Origin: Streptomyces humicola
GTDB taxonomy: Bacteria; Actinomycetota; Actinomycetes; Streptomycetales; Streptomycetaceae
Reading direction: 5' to 3'
Assembly (NCBI RefSeq): GCF_024436035.1
Contig: NZ_JANFNG010000011.1
Coordinates: forward strand, 124,001-188,000
Length of the DNA: 64,000 nt
Both the position numbers and the translations under genes were made by a program. Shown piece after piece: positions 60,029 to 64,000 of the stretch (its first letter is position 1; each line of letters opens with the position of its first letter). The notes beneath the pieces are model-generated. The model had not been told where the DNA came from. It worked only from the letters and a program-made list of their open reading frames with translations, and made no database searches.

Positions 60029-60658
60029 ATGCCCAGCTCACTCAACCGCGTGATCCGACATCACCTGGCGGCCCTGCGGATGCTGCTGGTGTTCACCGTG
60101 ATCACCGGCATCGCATATCCGCTGGTGGTTGTGGGTATTGCCCAGGCCGCATTCCCTCACCAGGCCAACGGGTCACTGATCAAGGACCGCGGACGGCCCG
60201 TCGCCTCCTCTCTCATCGGGCAGAACTTCAACCTGCCCCTGAACAAGGGGCAAACCTCGCCGCAGCCCGACCGCAAGTGGTTCCAGCCCCGCCCGTCCGC
60301 CGCCGGGACCACCGGCTACGACCCGACGAGCTCCGGGGCCTCCAACCTGGGCCCCAACAACCCCGATCTGGTCGCGGTCATCAAGGCCCGCCGCGCCGCG
60401 GTAGCCGCGTTCGACGGCGTCCCGCCCAGCAGCGTGCCGGTCGACGCGGTGACCGCCTCCGGCTCCGGCCTCGACCCGGACATCTCACCGGCCTACGCGT
60501 ACGAGCAGGTCAACCGCGTGGCGAAAGCCTGGGGCCTGAACCGGCCGGCGGTACGCAAACTGGTCGCCGACCACATCCAGGGACGCAACCTGGGCTTCCT
60601 GGGTCAGGATCGCGTCAACGTCGTCGAGCTCAACCACGATCTCGCCGCATCGAAGTGA
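60029..60658 (+). CDS. kdpC: Potassium-transporting ATPase KdpC (copy 2)
   Basis: The 209-residue protein has the N-terminal membrane helix (ALRMLLVFTVITGIAYPLVV) and KdpC blocks FPHQANGSLI, SSLIGQNFN, WFQPRPSAAGTTGYDP, GASNLGPNN and TASGSGLDPDISPAYAYEQV. It is equal in length to copy 1 and starts 19 bp after kdpB. Confidence 0.95.
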   Translation: MPSSLNRVIRHHLAALRMLLVFTVITGIAYPLVVVGIAQAAFPHQANGSLIKDRGRPVASSLIGQNFNLPLNKGQTSPQPDRKWFQPRPSAAGTTGYDPTSSGASNLGPNNPDLVAVIKARRAAVAAFDGVPPSSVPVDAVTASGSGLDPDISPAYAYEQVNRVAKAWGLNRPAVRKLVADHIQGRNLGFLGQDRVNVVELNHDLAASK

Positions 60659-60686
60659 CTATGAACAAGGTAACGCACAGCACGCG

Positions 60687-60736
60687 TCACGCCGCCCGGT
60701 CATGCGAGTCCTTCCTCGTCCGACCGCGCGGCGTGA
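60687..60736 (+). terminator. Stem-loop between kdpC and the mini-KdpD gene, operon 2
   Basis: TCACGCCGCCCGGTC (60687-60701) pairs with GACCGCGCGGCGTGA (60722-60736) with one mismatch. It occupies the same place as the stem-loop of operon 1 and may act as an attenuator. Confidence 0.65.
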
Positions 60737-60759
60737 TGCCCAGGTGAGGAGGGCTCCCG

Positions 60760-61302
60760 GTGGCGCGGACCACTGTCGCAGCCGACACGCCGGTCACCAA
60801 ACCCGGCAAGCTCAAGGTCTATCTCGGTGCGGCACCGGGAGCCGGCAAGACGTACCGGATGCTCGACGAGGGCCGCCGCCGCGCCCGCCGCGGCACCGGC
60901 GTCGTGGTGGGCTTCGTCGAATGCCACAAGCGCCCCTACACCCTGGAGATGCTCGACAGCCTGAAGACCGTCCCCAGGATCCGGCGCCGCTACCGGGACA
61001 GCGAATTCGAGGAGATGGTGCTGGTCAGCGGCAGCTCGCTCGCCGACCGCGTCGAAATCCGCGTCATCGACCACGGCCCCGGGCTCCAACCGGACGACCA
61101 TGACCGGAACTTCGAGCCGTTCCAACGGATGGGAGACAACGACAACACCACCGGACCCGGTCTCGGCCTCGCCCTCTCCCGGGGACTCGCCCAAGCGATG
61201 GACGGCACGCTCACCCCCGAAGACACCCCAGGCGGCGGGCTCTCCATGGTCCTCTCCCTGCCCGCAGCCCCGGTCCGGCTGGGAAAGGCACGCACGCCAT
61301 GA
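60760..61302 (+). CDS. kdpD: Mini-KdpD: N-terminal KdpD segment fused in frame to the HATPase end
   Basis: GTG 60760 after GAGGAGGG encodes only 180 residues against about 850-900 in complete KdpD. Residues 1-85 are the start of the KdpD domain with Walker A YLGAAPGAGKTYRMLDEG and VVVGFVECHKRPYT; after FEEM (about residue 86) it jumps to VLVSGSSLADRVEIRVIDHG, which in full KdpD follows the N-box of the ATPase domain, and continues through GPGLGLALSRGLAQAMDG. The universal-stress-like domain, the four membrane helices, the phospho-accepting His and the N-box are absent. It cannot be a normal kinase. The reading frame is intact, and the stop overlaps the kdpE start, so it may be expressed as a small regulator or be a fossil. 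Confidence 0.82.
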   Translation: MARTTVAADTPVTKPGKLKVYLGAAPGAGKTYRMLDEGRRRARRGTGVVVGFVECHKRPYTLEMLDSLKTVPRIRRRYRDSEFEEMVLVSGSSLADRVEIRVIDHGPGLQPDDHDRNFEPFQRMGDNDNTTGPGLGLALSRGLAQAMDGTLTPEDTPGGGLSMVLSLPAAPVRLGKARTP

Positions 61303-62003
61303 TGCGCCGCGTCCTCATCGTCGACAACGAGCCCCAACTGCTCCGCGCCCTCGACATCAACCTCACGGCACACAACTACGCAGTCGCCACCGCATCCGAC
61401 GGAACCACCGCCCTGCGTCTGGCCACCCGCAGGCCACCGGACCTGGTCATCCTCGATCTCCATCTGCCCGACATCGACGGCACCGACGTCATCACCGGAC
61501 TGCGGGCGTGGGCCACGATGCCGATCGTTGCCCTGTCAGAGCACATCGATCCCACCGAATCCGTCCAGGCCCTGGATGCCGGAGCGGACGACTACGTACG
61601 GAAGCCGTTCTCCATGGACGAGCTGCTGGCCCGCCTGCGCGCCCTGCTGCGCCGCTGCGACCAGCACGAAGACCTCAGCACCGTCCAGGTCGGCGACTAC
61701 ACCATCGACCTCGCCGCATCCACCGCCGTACCCACATCCGGCCGCGGCGAGCCACTTCATCTCACCCCCACCGAGTGGCGGCTGCTCGCCGCACTGCTGC
61801 GCAACCCCGGCCGCCTGGTGACCGGACACCAACTGCTGCGCGACATCTGGGGACCCGGCCACGAGCAGCAAAGCAACTACCTGCGCATCCACATCTCGGC
61901 ACTGCGCCACAAACTCGAACCCGACCCGGCCAATCCGCGCCATCTGATCACCGAGCCCGGCATAGGCTATCGCTTCGAACCCGCAGGCAAGGCATCGCGG
62001 TGA
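61299..62003 (+). CDS. kdpE: KdpE-like OmpR-family response regulator (copy 2)
   Basis: The 234-residue protein overlaps the mini-KdpD stop. The receiver has VLIVDNEPQLLRALDINLTA, phospho-acceptor Asp53 in VILDLHLPDIDG and Lys in DDYVRKPFSMDELLARLRAL; the winged helix has LTPTEWRLLAALLRNPGRLV, NYLRIHISALRHKLEPD and ITEPGIGYRFEP. It is homologous to the regulator at 54887. With no complete KdpD in the window, its phosphate donor would have to be elsewhere. Confidence 0.92.
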   Translation: MMRRVLIVDNEPQLLRALDINLTAHNYAVATASDGTTALRLATRRPPDLVILDLHLPDIDGTDVITGLRAWATMPIVALSEHIDPTESVQALDAGADDYVRKPFSMDELLARLRALLRRCDQHEDLSTVQVGDYTIDLAASTAVPTSGRGEPLHLTPTEWRLLAALLRNPGRLVTGHQLLRDIWGPGHEQQSNYLRIHISALRHKLEPDPANPRHLITEPGIGYRFEPAGKASR

Positions 62004-62419
62004 GCACAGGGGAGACGGCCGTCGTGGCGGCCCTCGCCGCAGGCAGCGGTGCCGTGGCGATACTCGCCGGCATCACGAACCTGCGCGAGACCCGCAGGAT
62101 CGAGCGGTCGGGTATCAAGGCCTGGGCCCTGGTCAAACGCCAACCCGGCATGCGCGACGACGAGCCATGGCCGCCGCGCCCCCTGCTCCAGTTCACCATG
62201 GAGGACGACCGCATACTTGAGATAGTCAGCCCCATACCAGGCACCCGGCGGCGGCCGTTGCGCGACGGCGACACGCTGCTGATCACCTACGATCCGGCCG
62301 ACCCGCGCACCGTCGTGGTCCACCGCCGGGAACGACGGAAGCTGGACTACGGGTTCATCATCGCCGGGACGATTGTCGTGGCGGTCGCGCTGGCCCTGAT
62401 CGGTTTCACCGGACGGTAG
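62000..62419 (+). CDS. DUF3592-like two-helix membrane protein
   Basis: GTG 62000 overlaps the kdpE stop (GTGA) and gives 139 residues. A helix near the N-terminus (VVAALAAGSGAVAILAG) and one at the C-terminus (FIIAGTIVVAVALALIGF) flank a beta-rich soluble part (GIKAWALVKRQPG, LQFTMEDDRILEIVSP, LRDGDTLLITYDPADPRTVV) of DUF3592 type. Coupling to kdpE suggests co-expression with the potassium system; function unknown. Confidence 0.75.
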   Translation: MSTGETAVVAALAAGSGAVAILAGITNLRETRRIERSGIKAWALVKRQPGMRDDEPWPPRPLLQFTMEDDRILEIVSPIPGTRRRPLRDGDTLLITYDPADPRTVVVHRRERRKLDYGFIIAGTIVVAVALALIGFTGR

Positions 62420-62430
62420 GAACGAGCAAG

Positions 62431-62466
62431 GGCGGTGCAGATCGAGGACTGCCGATCCGCACCGCC
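62431..62466. terminator. Bidirectional hairpin
   Basis: GGCGGTGCAGATCG (62431-62444) pairs with CGATCCGCACCGCC (62453-62466; one G-U). It separates the convergent DUF3592-like gene and the bL37-like gene. Confidence 0.88.
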
Positions 62467-62472
62467 AAGGCC

Positions 62473-62550
62473 TCAGCGCTGATTCGCCTTGCGGCCGTGG
62501 TTGGCCTTCTTCTTGCGCCTTGCCTTCTTCTTTCGAGCGCGCTTGGACAC
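62473..62550 (-). CDS. bL37-like small ribosomal protein (25 aa)
   Basis: GTG 62550, preceded by AGAGGA, encodes 25 residues, of which 13 are Lys or Arg (SKRARKKKARRKKKANHG, then RKANQR). Actinobacterial bL37 is a 24-residue peptide of the form KRGRKKRDRK...KANHG, found in the large ribosomal subunit of mycobacteria near the 23S rRNA core. Length, start and the KANHG motif match. Such short genes are often missed. It is followed by a terminator on its 3' side. Confidence 0.78.
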   Translation of the reverse strand: MSKRARKKKARRKKKANHGRKANQR

Positions 62551-62570
62551 GTCCTCTGCCTTTCGCTGCC

Positions 62571-63392
62571 TCAAGCGGCCTTGGCGACCAGTTGGTCGGC
62601 AAGTTTGCACAAACGGCGCACCGTTCGGTCCTCACCGGCGATCGGCGCGGCAGGAGCCAATGCGGTGCGGTCGTAGTACGCGCCCGGCACCAATTCCGTG
62701 GCCGGGTCGCACAGACGCACCACCCGGGCGGCACCTTCTGCGGCCGGATCGCCCTCGTGGGCGTAGAGCGGCAGCAGGGCCGTTTCGCAGATGCCTGGAT
62801 GGACGCTGACGGCCGTACAGCCGGAGCCCGACGGGACGGCGGCGCGGGTGAAGATGGTCAGAGCGAGCTGCGACTGGGCATAGGCCGCAACGCGTGAATA
62901 GCGACGCGAACGGTTTACGTCGTTCCAGGCGATGGACGCGGTGCGGTGCATCGAGGAAGACACGTTGATCACTCGGCTGCCCGGACGTGCCGTCAAAGGG
63001 CCGGCGAGGAGACGGGTGAGGAGATACGCCGCGAGGAAATTGACCTGGAAGGAGATCTCCAGGCCGTCTTCGGTGATGGTGTGGCGTTCGGGCGCCGGGA
63101 CAGCGGCGTTGTTCACCAGTAGGTCGAGCACGCGGTGGGCGTCGGCCACCGTAGAGGCAAGCGCGTTGACTTCCGCCAGCCGCGTGAAGTCGGCGACAAC
63201 CAGCTCCAGGCGGTCCGCGTCAGCCCCGGACGCGGTCAGTCGGCTGATCGCGTCCTGTCCGGAAGCGGCGTCGGGCGCGTGCACGATCACGGTGCAGCCT
63301 TGCTCGGCGAGCAGCCTGGCGGTCTCGAATCCGATACCGGAGGTGGCTCCGGTGACCAGTGCGGTGCGAGGTGGCAAGGGTGAGTGGGTCAT
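62571..63392 (-). CDS. Short-chain dehydrogenase/reductase with altered catalytic Lys
   Basis: ATG 63392 gives 273 residues. The cofactor motif is TALVTGATSGIGFETARLL, NNAAV is present, and INVSSSMHRTAS supplies the Ser. The catalytic Y-x-x-x-K appears as YAQSQ: in relatives of this retinol-dehydrogenase-like group the segment is usually YAQSK. The Lys-to-Gln change would impair NAD(P)H positioning, so the enzyme may be inactive or have another role. The 275 bp upstream of it (63393-63667) show no gene. Confidence 0.82.
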   Translation of the reverse strand: MTHSPLPPRTALVTGATSGIGFETARLLAEQGCTVIVHAPDAASGQDAISRLTASGADADRLELVVADFTRLAEVNALASTVADAHRVLDLLVNNAAVPAPERHTITEDGLEISFQVNFLAAYLLTRLLAGPLTARPGSRVINVSSSMHRTASIAWNDVNRSRRYSRVAAYAQSQLALTIFTRAAVPSGSGCTAVSVHPGICETALLPLYAHEGDPAAEGAARVVRLCDPATELVPGAYYDRTALAPAAPIAGEDRTVRRLCKLADQLVAKAA

Positions 63393-63667
63393 GGTCTTTT
63401 CCAAGGGGACGGCACGGACGAACGTCTGCGATGCGCGGAGCAATGGGAGAAACTCGCCGTGCAGGAGAAAGAGAGAGATCCGCTTCCGGAAATGTGGAGG
63501 AGGCCGGAAGGGTGCGGTCGGCATTGTGAATGCGGCTTTGCTGGCCCCGGGGTCAGTTCACCGGGCGGGAACAGGGCACGGGACCGGCAGCACCGTACTC
63601 GGTGGCCGGTCTTCATGGCGCAGACGGCTGTTCACGCACTCCATCAAAGCGGGGCGGACCTACCGAT

Positions 63668-64000
63668 TCAAGAATTCTCATGTGTCGCTGACGTTTCCCT
63701 GACGGGGAAACAGTCTGGGGCCGCTCCGCGACGGGGTCGCCGCAGTGCACGGACGAGGGCCGCCGATCCGCCGCTCGCCATGGCCACGCTCAGCAGAATC
63801 GCCAGGCTCAGCCGGTCCGTTTGCCCCCAGGCGAGGTCCCCGGCATGATGGACGATGAAGCCGTCAAAGAACAGCCAGCAGACTCCCGCGACGGCCGGCG
63901 CGAAACGCAGCCGGGTCTGCCCGGCGGCAACCGCGGCCAGAACGGCGAAGGCCGTCAAGGAGAACCACAGATGCTCGCGGTTGCGCGTGACCACCAACAG
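63668..64000 (-). CDS. Membrane protein, N-terminus outside the window
   Basis: The minus frame is open to the window end, so the gene probably starts beyond base 64000; a GTG at 63994 or ATG-like start further in is also possible. The visible 110 residues contain three hydrophobic segments (LWFSLTAFAVLAAVAAG, FAPAVAGVCWLFFDGFIV, LAILLSVAMASGGSAALV) and a basic tail. I do not recognise a characterised family. Confidence 0.6.
   Translation of the reverse strand: MLVVTRNREHLWFSLTAFAVLAAVAAGQTRLRFAPAVAGVCWLFFDGFIVHHAGDLAWGQTDRLSLAILLSVAMASGGSAALVRALRRPRRGAAPDCFPVRETSATHENS

Overview
The window is high-GC actinobacterial chromosome, almost certainly Streptomyces. The evidence is strong GC bias at third codon positions, GTG/TTG starts, overlapping stop/start operons, a RamS-type lanthipeptide gene, a WhiJ-type regulator trio (XRE/DUF5753, DUF397, HATPase), F420 and mycothiol-type enzymes, and a 420-nt type A RNase P RNA.

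Layout. 1-1.8 kb: end of a class III lanthipeptide locus (LanKC C-terminus, RamS-like precursor, convergent RamR-like regulator). 2-8 kb: a KstR-like TetR regulator with a 14-bp KstR box in front of a glycosyltransferase/methyltransferase/toroid-enzyme operon, then a mycothiol-dependent isomerase-family gene and an F420-type LLM oxidoreductase. 8-13.6 kb: a small membrane protein, a methyltransferase, and a DesK-type two-component system next to an ABC-2 exporter. 13.6-17 kb: a MaoC / Zn-ADH / SDR operon behind a second, perfect KstR box, with minisatellite-like repeats at its gene junctions. 17-23.2 kb: housekeeping genes (Nif3, zinc-ribbon protein, RNase H-phosphatase fusion, YaaA, rnpB).

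23.2-49.5 kb is a defence island. It starts after a decayed IS110 transposase next to rnpB. The main operon (24.9-38.4 kb) encodes a Ser/Thr protein kinase fused to a YprA/DrmA/DruE-type DUF1998 helicase, a DrmD-like SNF2 helicase and a large Eco57I/PglX-like adenine methyltransferase. I do not recognise this architecture as a standard DISARM, Druantia or Pgl/BREX system. After a WhiJ-like regulatory trio comes a second operon: an SMC-like ATPase, a small partner, McrB, McrC and a UvrD-type helicase that has lost its N-terminal ATPase half. A convergent solitary N6-adenine methylase closes the island.

49.9-62.4 kb holds two tandem kdpFABC potassium-pump operons. Each is preceded by the same direct-repeat element and a 27-residue membrane peptide gene, and each is followed by a KdpE-like regulator. 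Neither has an intact KdpD: the first has none, the second a 180-residue in-frame fusion of the two KdpD ends. A 356-bp stretch of kdpB is nearly identical between the copies although the flanks have diverged, which suggests gene conversion. The window ends with a DUF3592-like protein, a bL37-like ribosomal peptide, an SDR lacking its catalytic lysine and a partial membrane protein.
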